A DNA stretch of 64,000 bases from Adenophora triphylla var. japonica. Taxonomy: Eukaryota > Streptophyta > Magnoliopsida > Asterales > Campanulaceae. Every line of letters begins with the position of its first letter. Positions within the stretch are counted from its first letter, which is position 1. Below are positions 13,101 to 24,204 of the stretch, piece after piece. A program made the position numbers and the translations under genes. Under the pieces are notes generated by a model that saw only the letters and a list, made by a program, of their open reading frames with translations, was not told the DNA's origin and did no database searches. The stretch lies in assembly GCA_022495995.1 (NCBI GenBank), contig JAFEMH010002562.1, forward strand, positions 248,001 to 312,000, in the 5' to 3' direction.

Positions 13101-13444
13101 TGATGTAGCTGAAAGAGGCAGTTTGGATCAAAAGTTCATTTAGTGTTTTGGAAACACTCCAAGTATTTTTCCAAGTATCACTAATCCGTGGAACTTTGTT
13201 GTGATAATTATGGTGTCATTTGTGCTAACAATGGAACCAAAATCACAACGGTGATCCAAACACTCACTTAGACGTTCTTCGAGGAATTCATAAAGAATGA
13301 GAAGACGTTAAGATATACAAAATATCAACCGATGATGACATAAGGGATTCACTTACAAAGACCCTCGCATAGGCAGAAGCATGGTGGGCATGTTAGATCC
13401 ATGAGTATTCGATACATAAATGGAGCCTAGTGCAAGTGGGAGAT

Positions 13445-14838
13445 TGTTGGTGTAATGCCCTAGGCTTTAGTTATGTTTAACTGAAAACCGTTATGTATCA
13501 TCTTTATCGTTTATGTTTATTATTTGATTATTATATAGTTTGCATATTTATTGTAATAATCTCCGTCCCTAATTATTAAGAGAATAATTAGTATAATTGT
13601 CAATGGATAATCATATGATGATTATATGCATAGAGATGCACATTGAAATTATGGGTACTTGTTAGAGAACAAGTGACTGGACTTGACCCGTATGAGATTT
13701 ATGTCATGGTCAAATGTCATAATTAAATCTCATATGGTCACTTCATTTAGTCCCTAGACCTGAGATTATCATGACCTTACATATGATGAAAGTTATGTTT
13801 GATTTTAGTCAAACGGTATCTTAACACGATATCTATAAAGGCTATCTTTGGCATGATCGAATTCATGATGGGAAGGATGATAAGTCAAGATGGAATTTGT
13901 CCCTCGGAAGAGAGATGTTTGCTTGGGCCCCTCGATGAGTGATAATGATGAAAGCGTGTGGCCACACCCCAATATGATTGGACTATCATTATACTCAAGA
14001 TCGAGAAAGCATTGAACAAATACAAGTTGACGTGGACCATGAATTGTGTTCAATATAACATCGTGAGACAAAGGGAGAAATGGAAGTGTACCATTGGAAA
14101 CGTGAACTCTTACGTTGTGTTATTTGGGTAGACATAATGGCTTGCTAGAGTCCGCTTATGTCTTATGAGGGTCGATATGATCGGACTCATTGCCAACATA
14201 ATACAATCCTATTGGGTCACACACAAATAGAATGAATTGGTTGAACTGGAGGAAGAATGATTGAGAGTCTCAGTATCTGGCTACATATGTCACGCGACAT
14301 ATTAAGCCAATGGCTTAATATACCGCGCGACATAATAAGCCCGTACGCGGTTTGACAGCCTGTCTCTCCTAATACGATTAGGAGACATATTCTTACTATT
14401 GTAGTATAAATACAAGGGGTCTGTCAGACCTAATTCTCTAGCCGAATTTTTCAATAGAAATTCACAATCAAAAGTCCTCTCAATATTCTTCCATAAGTTT
14501 TAGGAATCTAGCAATTCCCAACCCGAGAATTGTTCTCGACATTCATATTTGTGTGGATTACCAAAAGAGGGTCTTAATTTTGTTCAAACAAATCAAAGAC
14601 CTAGAGTTCAAATCTGAAGATCCAAAGGAGTTGAAGATTTGAAGATTTGAAGATCAAAAGTTTGTGATTACGAATCACATAATTATCCGTTCGATAGCTC
14701 AAGACCGGAAAGCAATTTAGGTTGATAAATTCTATCTCATAGCTATTCAATTTAATTGTATAGAACGGATCTTAGGGCTTGGGTTTTGTGTTAATTTTAT
14801 GCTTAATTCCGCTGCGCATGGACCCATAAAACCCAACA
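13445..14838 (+). repeat. 3' LTR of copia element 1
   Basis: Same sequence as 6825-8210 with about 14 substitutions and one extra 8-bp GATTTGAA-type repeat near 14641. It ends ACCCAACA, followed by the CTTCC target duplication. Confidence 0.95.
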
Positions 14839-14843
14839 CTTCC

Positions 14844-17139
14844 AGCCCCTATTCTGCCTGACTAACCTGTCGTAAGTACGAGCTGGAACCTGAGAAAAAG
14901 AGAAGAAAATCTCAGAAAATCTCAGAATTGCAAAAAGCAAAGAAATCTGAAAGAGGGAAAGGACCCTAAAGTGTACTTACAGTGCTGTCCGATGGCAAGG
15001 TATACTGGGGCTCCCTAGCAACGGGGACAGGTATCCTCAACCTCCTCGGTACTCCGTGGACCACATATGAAAGGTGCGCAGGAGGGATCGGCGGATCAGA
15101 AGGCTCGTCCTCCCCATATCCCTGAGTGACCGCCAGCTTCACCACTTCGTGGCGCGTCCTCGCCGCCGCTCCACAAACACAAACGTATGGGGTATCCATG
15201 TCAAAGTACTCCTCTCGCGGCCACGCCCGCCTCGATACCTCTCTATCTCATCCGCCCGCTAATCCCCGGGCTGCAGATCCGTGCTGAGGATCCCGAGGAG
15301 TAATGGCGTCCAATGGAGGGACATGGCCATGCCGCCTCGGAAAATCGGTCCCCGGATAGATGACATCACATGTCGCCCCGTCAACCACCTCCTCTCGCTC
15401 GCCGCTCCACGGCCTCTCCTAGCAAAATCTCCGGATACCTGCCCCACGGGTAGAAGTCCACTCCATCGTGCCCATCCTTGTTGATAACTGGCCTCACCAT
15501 CTTGTAGTCAAAGGTGATCCGGGTCTTCCCGGTGAACTTATCTCTCGCATCTCCCCTCCAGCGGATCATAGCGGGAAAGATGGTGACATCGCTCTGTTTG
15601 TTCCACGGAAAGAACCTGATCACCTCACAAAACCAGACCTGCATGTTCAAAACATCAAAAGGGTCATTTCTCTTTCATAAAAGTCTCAAGACAGAAAGTA
15701 AAAGAGAAAGGAAAGAGAGACTACCTCAAGAGCAAAAGAGAAACAATCCATGGAGGCAGCCTTATTCCGGCTGTACATATCCAGGGAGAAGTAAAGCTCT
15801 GCCAATCCGACCTCACCCCATGAGACCGTCCCAATCCCATCAACATCCTCCAGAGAGTCGAGGAGGCAAGTCATAGCCAGAGTCCCAGAATTTGCAAAAA
15901 TAGTGACTGACAGCATCAACCACACAAAAGCTCTAGCAAGCTGGTGGGCAGTCACCTCACTAGCGGATAAGTCCCGTATGCAGTTCTGGACTGCCACCTC
16001 GACGTTCCTCGTCTCCATTCCAAGCCCCTTGGGAATCATCTCAAACCCAACCAAAGCCCTGAACTCCTCGGCAGCGATATGGTCCCTCCAAGTCACAGGC
16101 CTCGCGGTGAACTGTAAGCCCGTGATAGCAGTGAAATCGGCCGGAGTCACCGCGCCTCCCCAGCCTAAGATGAAAGCGTGGGTGGTGTCCCACCGTAACT
16201 CGGATAGGGCCCGGACTAAGCCCTTGCTCTTCGAGGTAATGTGAATACCTCTCGATGGCCTCAATGAACAAATCCAAGCCCAGAGCCCGCACCACTGCTT
16301 AGTGGTTCGCCCCATTCTTCTCAAAATCGGGCATCCTCTCCCACAGCTCACCGCAATCTCGAAGACCCTCTAGACTTGTTCTCCCGTAGACAAACACAAA
16401 GAAAAGAAATGCGCGTTCTTCATCTCATTTCAAAAGCATGCATATATTCAAAAGTGCACATATTTTCAAAAGAAAAGCATTCATAAATTTTTTTCTAGCA
16501 TCCTCTGCATTGAAAACGTGTTTTTCATCACTTGAAACACATCATGTCAAGCACATTGCTTTCCTAAGCACAAAATCACAATTTTCAAAATTATTTGCAC
16601 ATAAGCATTAATTTTTTCTCAAAAATGACATGCATGAATCCTTTTCATCATGCAAAATCCCGTTTTCTCATCCATAATAAAAAATTGACCTAGTTTTAGC
16701 ACATGCGAGGACTTTGTCACGTTTTAGACAATTATTTCTCTTACTTTATTCTCGAAAAAAATGGGTCATTCTCATTATTTTGTCAAATAAATTGCACATG
16801 CATGTTTGTTCATCTTCTTAGCCTCATAGGTTAATCATCAAGATTTCAAAATCATCCAAAAATCCTAGGAAAATTCGAGAAAATTCCTAAACTCGGGTCA
16901 AGCCCTAAATCAATCAAATCTCGAGCAAAATCGACGGAATTGAGCAAACTAAGAATGCTTACCCCAACCGATCGAGGGTTTGTCGATTTGTGCTCCCTTC
17001 TCCCCGGATAGAGCTCCGATGGAGGTGTAAGGAAGTCATACTTCCTCTCCGTGCGGACGAGCTCCTTCCTCCTCCTTCTCGCGGCCGCGGAGATGTTCCT
17101 TCTAGCTTGCCTTGGCACTGGGTTTCCCTCCGGATCCAT
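14844..17139 (-). pseudogene. Antisense gene A of the Tat element: plant mobile domain (PMD) protein, exons 1-4
   Basis: The gene is on minus, opposite to pol. Exon 1 is 16963-17139: ATG at 17139, MDPEGNPVPRQ, a basic stretch AAARRRRKE, then donor GTAAGC. Exon 2 is 15725 to about 16372: the PMD core with THAFILGWGGAVTPADF and TAITGLQF, then LARAFVWLML. Exon 3 is 14981-15638: acceptor ATGCAG, start VWFCEVIRFF, donor GTAAGT. Exon 4 starts at 14889 after TTTCTCAG and continues past the copia insertion to 6520. PMD (aminotransferase-like plant mobile domain) occurs in MAIN/MAIL1 host proteins and in several transposon families; its biochemical role is unresolved. A TAA near 16305, a frameshift near 16215 and another near 15380 break the reading. 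Splice sites remain canonical. Extra antisense ORFs downstream of pol are known in the Tat lineage, some with this domain. Confidence 0.8.
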
Positions 17140-17256
17140 TCCAAATCAGAGAAGGCAAAGAGATTGAAGGATTTCGAAAATTCTTCCTCTCTTCTCTCTC
17201 TCTTTCTCGGCAGTTCAAGGGCGGCAATAATGCCCAATGCCCGTTCAAATCTGTTT

Positions 17257-17324
17257 TAAATAATCTGGAAAAATTAGACTTCTAGCCGTACGGCTTCTTT
17301 TGCCCCCATCTCATGCCGGGCGGC
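17257..17324 (-). promoter_or_regulatory. Paired GCCGTACGGC box and TATA-like run ahead of antisense gene A
   Basis: GCCGTACGGC at 17285-17294 and GCCGGGCGGC at 17315-17324 are 30 bp apart. A TATA-like TTATTTAAAA on minus (about 17257-17266) follows about 20 bp downstream. The gene A ATG is 146 bp from the proximal box, almost the same as for gene B. Confidence 0.45.
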
Positions 17325-17500
17325 CTCTTTCGCTCTGAGCAGAAATTACCCTTTTGCCCCTGGACTTTCCACTTGGGCATGTAATTCTCGTTATCTTTTA
17401 ACCAAGATAACGTCGTTTTCAAAAGATATCCTTTATCTTCCAAGCAAATAAGCTTTCTTCCCCAGTCGCCTCCGTTACTTCCGTTATAACGGGATAACGC

Positions 17501-17611
17501 TAGGTGACAACCTCCATTAATTGTCAATCAGGTGACAACCTCCATTAATTGTCAATCAGGTGACAACCTCCATTAATTGTCAATCAGGTGACAACCTCCA
17601 TTAATTGTCAA
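17501..17611. repeat. 28-bp tandem repeat, four copies
   Basis: GGTGACAACCTCCATTAATT recurs at 17503, 17531, 17559 and 17587 (period 28 bp), with no differences seen over the repeated part. It lies between antisense gene A and the LTR. Confidence 0.9.
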
Positions 17612-18080
17612 AACCTTCAAGGATCCTAGACATCGTTCCTAACCTATCTAGTGATGCTTGAACTACGATCAAGGCTTGATTCCTCCGGAATACGTAGGTA
17701 GCCTTTCATAAAAGGTCCAGCCATCCGACCACTTTGGTCACTCTTGTTCCTTCGTCACTCCTCAGTGATGAAATAGCCCCTCATAAAGGTCTTTACATCC
17801 GACCACATTGGTCACTTCTAGCATATCCCCAGTAGGATCAATTGCTTGACCTCTTAGGTCATTTTCTCTGCTATTTCCCCATCAAGAGACCAGTTTTCTC
17901 TTCTCTATTCCTCAGAGGATCTCTTCAGAACTACGGCCTGGCTTGATTCCCACTCGGGATACGTAGGTAGCCTTCCAGAGGTTCAGCCACTCGACCACCT
18001 TGGTCACCCAATCCGTCTCGGCATTCGCCAGATTGGATCCTTTTCTATCGACAACCCCACTCGCCCTGCAAGTGACGTTG
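17612..18080 (+). repeat. Tat pre-LTR spacer with repeated ACGTAGGTAGCC motif
   Basis: Two copies of a block GAACTACG...GGCTTGATTCC...TACGTAGGTAGCC...CAGCCA are at 17660-17720 and 17928-17990; a related copy follows pol at 3647. There is no gene here. Confidence 0.65.
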
Positions 18081-18092
18081 CCTAGGGGCTTC
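18081..18092 (+). other. Polypurine tract of the first Tat element
   Basis: CCTAGGGGCTTC immediately precedes the LTR. The same TAGGGGCTTC, on minus, abuts the 3' LTR of the second Tat element at 25831-25840. This independently supports both LTR boundaries. Confidence 0.7.
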
Positions 18093-19774
18093 TGTAAGTA
18101 CCCAAATCTGACTCATGCCTTCCGGTTAATTTCCCCGGCAATTCCGATAATTTTCCCGGTAGCTCCCCGGACTTTCCTGGAGTTCCGGAACAATTCCGGA
18201 ACTGTTCCAAATCATCTAAGGGCTGAAGGGAATGCTTACCAATTAAGAAACACGTTTTTCTTAATTTGGAAAAGGTTCTAGAATTGCCACCTTGCATGAT
18301 TCTAGAAACATGCTGAGTCACAAGGGATAATGCCGCACGGCTGCATTAGCCAAGGATCTCTGGCCGCACGGCTTCATTGGTCTTATCCAGACTGCTTATA
18401 AATAGAGCCCTCCTCTACCCATTTTAGAAAGACGAAAAACACACACAATACACTCTATATTCAGTCCCAATACACTCAAATACTGCTGGAAATCCAAGAA
18501 GGTTGAAGAAGCAAGCCAAGAAGCCACCTCCCTCCTCCTTGAAGATCCCAAAGTTGGTCCTTCCACCTAGCTCAACCCAAAGAAGAAGAGGCCACCATTG
18601 GTAACCTCTCACTCCCTTGCCTTGCATTTTAATTGCTCTATGTAAATTAGATTGCTCCTTGCATTCATATATTGTTATTATCTTTGCTTGGGACTTGGTA
18701 GTTTTCATTAAAGATCATATATTTATTATACCCCTTTTCTCCTTTGCATAAATTAGGCATCATTTGTCATTAAAAATGTAATCTTTATAATTAAAGGTGC
18801 ATCATTTGCACCTAAAAAAATCCCCTTTTTACATAAAAATATCATCTTTATGCATCATTTGCTCATAAAATTGCAATCTTTATATTAAAAATGCATCATT
18901 TGCACATAAAATCCATTTTCATGCATCCTTTGCATTAAAGGTCATTCCTTCATCATAAAAATGCATCATTTGCTTTTCAAAATGCAATCTTTATGCATCC
19001 TTTGCATATTAAATGCCAATTTCCTCATAAAAATGCATCCTTTGCATAAAGATCACTTCTTTACATTAAAATGCATCCTTTGCATAAAAATCATGTTTTT
19101 ACATCGAAATGCATCCTTTGAAAACCAAAAAGCATCCTTTGCAATCCAAAAATGTCATCTTTTCACTAAAAATGTCATTTTTACATGCATTCTCCCTTGT
19201 CCCTATTAGCAACCTTAGAACGGACCGGTGTAAAGATCCTATCTTTACATCGTTTCTTCCATTAAAGGTTCCATAATCTCTTTAGAAAGGGACAACCTTG
19301 AACCCTATATCTTCGATTATCATTTAAGACGAGCATGAAGCATTCATATAAGCTCGATCGTCTTAAGGTGTAGGATCGATGGGCTAGGGACATTCCTTCC
19401 TAAAGAACCTCATTTTTGGGCTATAAAAGAGAGTCCTTCTCTCGATCACGCAAGTCCCGAGGTCAAAATGCGATGATCACAAGTCCAAGATGAGGACGGG
19501 ATCAAAATCCCGAATACATAAAATCCAAGAAATCCCGAGCGACAACCAATAAATGGTTTGTACGTCCGGAAGACAACTTGGGACATTCTCTCCCCTTTTA
19601 TTCAAACACATGCACACAAGAAAGCACGCAAGCAAGCAAAATAAACGAAATCTAGGGAGACTTGCTACGGCAAGGCACCTTGGGTGAACGACGATCCGTT
19701 CTTCCCAAGGGGTAACTTAACCTCCGAACCCATAAAATTCTTTTTTTCAAAGTTTTGAGGAAATAAAAATGGCG
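18093..19774 (+). repeat. LTR of the first Tat-lineage element (about 1.7 kb)
   Basis: It starts TGTAAGTACCC directly after the polypurine tract. A paired box GCCGCACGGC (18332-18341 and 18363-18372) lies 25 bp ahead of a TATA box TATAAATAG (18397-18405). Eleven imperfect TGCATC(A/C)TTTGCA-type cores occupy about 18757-19140. The 3' end is uncertain: no clear CA terminus. I place it before TGGCGACTCCG at 19775, which resembles the tRNA-Arg-type primer binding site of Tat/Ogre elements. Confidence 0.65.
18332..18405 (+). promoter_or_regulatory. LTR core promoter: paired GCCGCACGGC box plus TATAAATAG
   Basis: Two identical 10-mers 31 bp apart are followed by a canonical plant TATA box. The paired box is homologous to the ones ahead of antisense genes A and B (same orientation on +). 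Confidence 0.6.
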
Positions 19775-19785
19775 TGGCGACTCCG

Positions 19786-20362
19786 TTTTTCAAATTAAAC
19801 CGGATGTCTTCAAACTCGCGTGAATTCCACAATTTGGGAACATATTCACAAGTAGTTTAAAATCATAATACTGCATCCGCACCACCGCCTCCGCCACAGC
19901 CAAGCTCCGTCGCTGTCGTCTGCTATCGCCGCATGCCGGATTTCGGTCAATTTTCGTCGTAATCCGGTCAATTTTCACCGGAATCTGGCAATTTTGACCG
20001 GAATCCGGCCGCCGATCGCCGGAATCTGGTCGCCGGAGGTCGGAATCTGGTCGCCGGTCCATGGGCTTCGGACTCCGGTCACCGGCGGCCGCCGGAATGC
20101 AGTATTATGTCCTTAATTGATGTTGTATTTTTGAAATATAATACAACATCATAATACAACATGAAGAAGGAACTTATCGGGCATTATGAAACTTTTTTAA
20201 AACTTATCGGGCATAGTCCTTTTTTTTTTTTCAAATTTGTGAAAAGTATTAAAGCAACAACTATTTTGGGTCGAATAAAAATTTATTAAGGATATTATTG
20301 CCTTTTGACTCACCTCTCATTATCAAATTTGTGAAAATTTAATATGTACCGTTAAACAATCA
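19786..20362. repeat. Non-genic stretch with a GC-rich inverted-repeat segment
   Basis: CATAATACTGCATCCG at 19864-19879 is inverted at 20093-20109 (one-base length difference). Between the arms lies GC-rich sequence with recurrent CCGGAATC(T/C)GGTCGCCGG phrases. No target duplication was found. A small hairpin with TGTTGTATT/AATACAACA arms follows near 20125-20155. No gene is seen. Confidence 0.5.
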
Positions 20363-20376
20363 GACTATTATGTAGT

Positions 20377-23300
20377 TTTTTTTTTTTTTTTTTTTTTGAA
20401 AGAAAGAATCCATCTTATTAACAAATACAAACGGAAATGAGTTGGCTATCCACAAATGATGGTAGCTCAACCCATATAGTGGGGCTAACATAAGAAAATG
20501 CAGCCCGAGAGACAACATCCGCCAAATAATTGGCTTCACGACAAGCTAAATTAACAACATAATAAGGATGAAGACGAATAATATCGTTACACGAAGAAAT
20601 GAGCATGTCTAATTCTGAATAACCATGATCCATGGAATGCAGTTTGTCATACACCATTTTTGAGTCGATCTCAAACTCCACACGATCATATCCCATCTCC
20701 TGTGCCCAACATAGAGACATATAAAGGCTTTTAGCTTCACCTTCATCAACCTTGATAACTCCATGAATAAACTGACTTTTGCAAAGAACAAAAGAGCCAA
20801 CAGCATTTCGGATCATTTGGCCAAACCCAGTCATTCTTTGCCCATTCGAGAAAGAGACATCTGAATTAATCTTGATGTATCCTTCTTTTGGAGCGTGCCA
20901 TCTTTTACACCGCCTCGTTGCTGCTGTTAGAGTGAAACGGAAACTTGCCTTTGTTGTGGTCCAATCCTGAAGATCTGAAACTGCTCTTCTTATGATCAAA
21001 GCAAGTGGCTTCATAGATCTACACCAAATTCTATTATTTCTTTCTTGCCACAACCCATACAACACCATAGCAAACACTGTTGTATCTTCGCCATGTAAAT
21101 ATTGTAGCATCTCCTTCAGCCAATCTGCAAACGTGTGGCAAGAGTGACGCACCTGACCAACCTTTGCTGCAAATGATGTAAGATTCCAACTGTCTTCAGC
21201 CACCGGGCATGTCACAAAAAGATGCAAATAGTCTTCCATATTCTGTCCGCAATTGCCGCATTCAGCACCAAGCATGACTCCTTTTGTCTGAAGTCTATCT
21301 CTCGTTGGGAGACAAGCACGACCCAGCCGCCATAGGAAAAATTGTACTTTTGGTGGGATCTTCAGCTTCCATAATATATCCTATGGACCGACAACAGCAT
21401 CAGTCGTATCCAAAGTCATGGACATTGCAAGATGATATGCACTCCTAACCGTGTATTTGCCATTGGGAGAGAAATGCCAAATCAAAGTATCCACTCTATT
21501 GCTATCCGACAGAGGAATGGCCAAAATAGAATCAGCATCTTCATCTCCAAATAAATTATGAACTAGAACCGCATCCCATTGTTTTTGACCCGAAATAAAC
21601 AGACTATTTACCCTCAAATCAGGAGGTATATAGGAGTTTATATTAGATATGTAAAAACTGGTATCATTTCTTAACCAAGGTTGATTCAAAACTGGAATTT
21701 GGCTACCATCACCTACCCTCCACCGTAAACCACACTTCAAGAAGTCTTGTGTCTCCATTATAATGCGCCAAACATAACTCGGACTTTGGCCTAAACTTGC
21801 ATTCAAGAACGTACCGTTAGGAAAATATCTTGCTTTTAGAACTTGGCACACCAAAGAATGGGAGTCTGTTAATAAACGCCACCCCCATTTTCCTAGCAAG
21901 GTAATATTGAATAGATGGAGACTCCTTAAACTTAACCCTCCTACAGCCTTTCGAACACACAAACGTCTCCAAGACATCCAATTAATACTTCTACGTTCGT
22001 CCTTGTGATTTCCCCACCATAACGAGTTCATCATTTTCTCTAATTCGTCCAATAGAGAATCAGGAAGAAGGAATGTCGATATACAATAAGTTGGGATTGC
22101 TTGGGCTACAGACTTAAGCAATATACACTTTCCTGCTTTAGAAAGTGATTTACTTCTCCAGGATTGTAAACGATTCCACAACCGATCTCTCAAATACCTG
22201 AAAATTATCTTTTTGTTTCCCCCTATGACCGACGGTAAGCCCAGGTAAGAAGAAGTGTTGAGGTTGCTGGTGACACCAAAAATACTTGATAAAATTGCTC
22301 TGTCATTATCTGAAACATTCCAACTAAAGAAGATCCCCGACTTTGTATAATTTATGGCTTGTCCCGAAAATTGCTCATAGGATGCTAAAATAGACTTGAG
22401 AGTTTGACACTCCTGAATAGTAGCACGGCAAAAAAGAAGACAATCATCCGCGAACATAAGATGAGTGACAACAGGTGCGCCCCTACAAATGCGATTACCA
22501 TGAAGAGACCCTCTTTGACAAGCTTCCCTAATTAGAGCGATCAGACCTTCCGCACACAAAATAAAAAGATATGGAGAAAGTGGATCTCCTTGCCTCAGCC
22601 CACGTCCCGGAATAACTGGACCAACTGAATCCCATTAACCATAATAGAATATCTGACTGACCTAATGCAAAGCATCATCCATCTAACCCAAGTATCACAA
22701 AAGCCAACTTTCCTCAAAACAATCTCCAAATAGTCCCAAGACACTCTATCATACGCTTTACTTATATCAATCTTAAGAGCAATGTTTCCTGTTAGACCCC
22801 TATTCCCCCTCTTCATTGCATGAACCGCCTCAAAAGCGACAACCACATTATCCTGAATAGCACGACCCGAAACAAAGGCCGATTGAGCTTTATCTATTAG
22901 ACCAGGCAACACGCTCTTTAATCTGTTACAAAGAACTTTTGACAGAATTTTATAAATCACATTACAAAGGGATATAGGTCTGAAATCACGAATAGTAGTG
23001 GGGTTGCTACATTTTGAAATTAGGACAACATTTGTATCCGTTAGACCATTAGTAAAAGTTGCAGTCTCTAACCAAGCCACACATGAGCGAAAGACATCCT
23101 TACCAACCACCTGCCAGAGTTTTTGATAAAAGCCAGGATTAAACCCGTCAGGACCCGGTGATTTGTCCGAATACATTTGCTTTATTGATGTATGGAATTC
23201 TTCTTCTGTGAACCTCCTCGTGAGATCTGCATTATTTGCTGCCGTTACTAGGGGCTGAAAAAGACCCTCTACGTCCCGAATATCACCTCCTTGAGAAGCC

Positions 23301-23598
23301 GTGAATAATTCTCCAAAATATTCCCCTACCATGCCGCAGAGAGTAGACTGATCTGACACCCATTCCCCATTATTCCTTTGCAGCGTAGTAATCTTGTTCC
23401 TTCTCTTTCTAGTATTCACAACCTGATGAAAGAATTTGGTGTTGAGGTCTCCTTCTTTAAGCCAATGAAATTTAGCCCGCTGTTTCCAGAAAATCTGTTC
23501 TCGAAGGATGATTGTTGCCCATCGTTTCCTTATATGTCGTTCCTCCTCGAGTGAGGCTGAATCAGAATGAAACTGAAGGCATTGTAATGCTTTTTCAC
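20377..23598 (-). mobile_element. 5'-truncated plant L1-type LINE with 14-bp target duplication
   Basis: The 3' end is a poly(A), seen as a T-tract at 20376-20397. Flanks GACTATTATGTAGT (20363-20376) and GACTATCATGTAGT (23599-23612) match at 13 of 14 positions, as expected for target-primed integration. The 5' end is missing, including the endonuclease domain of ORF2. Confidence 0.88.
20418..23598 (-). pseudogene. LINE ORF2 fragment: reverse transcriptase, zf-RVT, RNase H
   Basis: Read on minus from the truncation. An upstream linker (RAKFHWLKEGDLNTKFF, near 23460) leads into reverse transcriptase with the fingers motif KSPGPDGF (about 23165), DISKAYDRVSWD (about 22750), RQGDPLSPYLF (about 22575) and the catalytic FADD box (LMFADDCLLF, about 22450). 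The zf-RVT region has CGNCGQN (about 21255) and an HLFVTCP motif. The C-terminal plant RNase H (about 20420-20900) includes INSDVSF and FEIDSK. Two lesions are visible: a one-base frameshift near 22600 and a TAG at about 21378, where related elements have tryptophan. Otherwise it is open, so it is fairly young but inactive. RNase H at the end of ORF2 is typical of plant L1 clades. Confidence 0.92.
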
Positions 23599-23612
23599 GA
23601 CTATCATGTAGT

Positions 23613-24204
23613 TAGACGGACTTAGAAATTAAGAATTTATTGGACTTTAAAACCTACATCAAATTAGTTCTTACCAACTAGCCCAACCCGTAGGCCTGTG
23701 TGATAGTGGGTTGGGTCGGTCCTAGATTTTGTCTACTTAGGCCACAAGCTATACAAGCAACCCGTCAAATTCGACCCGTATATATTTTTTTATTTTAATA
23801 TTGTTATAAAATGACAAAAATACACGACACTTTTGTCCTTTCACAAAAAAATTTAAATTAAATATCCAAAAATGGTCGGCCGGTTTTGGTTAACGCCTCG
23901 ATGTGCACAGTCAAACCCCAATTAAGAACTTTCCAGGCTAAGCCCTTGAAACATGCTAGGTATGTCTGGGTCATGCTCAAAAGCCCACTTCTGCAGGGCC
24001 AGCCCGTTTTATATCTCCGCCCCAATAACATGGTCAATTGAGGAAAGAAATGGACTCTTCCTGAACTGGATATATGTTCTAAGTCCAGGCCCAGTTCGCT
24101 CGATAGCATATGAGTTGGTCTTTTTGTTATTTTTGCCGCTCAAAAAAATATGTTTGGACCCAATATGAGTAATACTAAATTTATAAAAAACGTTACAAAA
24201 TTTA
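23613..24204. other. Intergenic, no gene seen
   Basis: Unique-looking AT-rich sequence between the LINE and the first MITE. No coding frame with a recognisable motif. Confidence 0.5.

Larger units (their letters stand above)
6825..14838 (+). mobile_element. Complete Ty1/copia LTR element (8.0 kb), recently inserted, interior non-coding
   Basis: The element has TGTTGG...CCAACA termini and a perfect 5-bp target duplication CTTCC (6820-6824 and 14839-14843). The LTRs are 1386 bp (6825-8210) and 1394 bp (13445-14838). They differ by about 14 substitutions and one 8-bp insertion, roughly 1 percent. An initiator-Met-type PBS starts at 8212 and a purine-rich tract (GTGGGAGAT) ends at 13444. Despite the young LTRs, the copia coding region carries many stops and frameshifts. 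It lies inside exon 4 of the antisense PMD gene of the Tat element. Confidence 0.95.

Noticed and set aside
18961..19209. 82-codon frame in the Tat LTR
   Set aside because: Produced by imperfect TGCATCNTTTGCA repeats; no domain.
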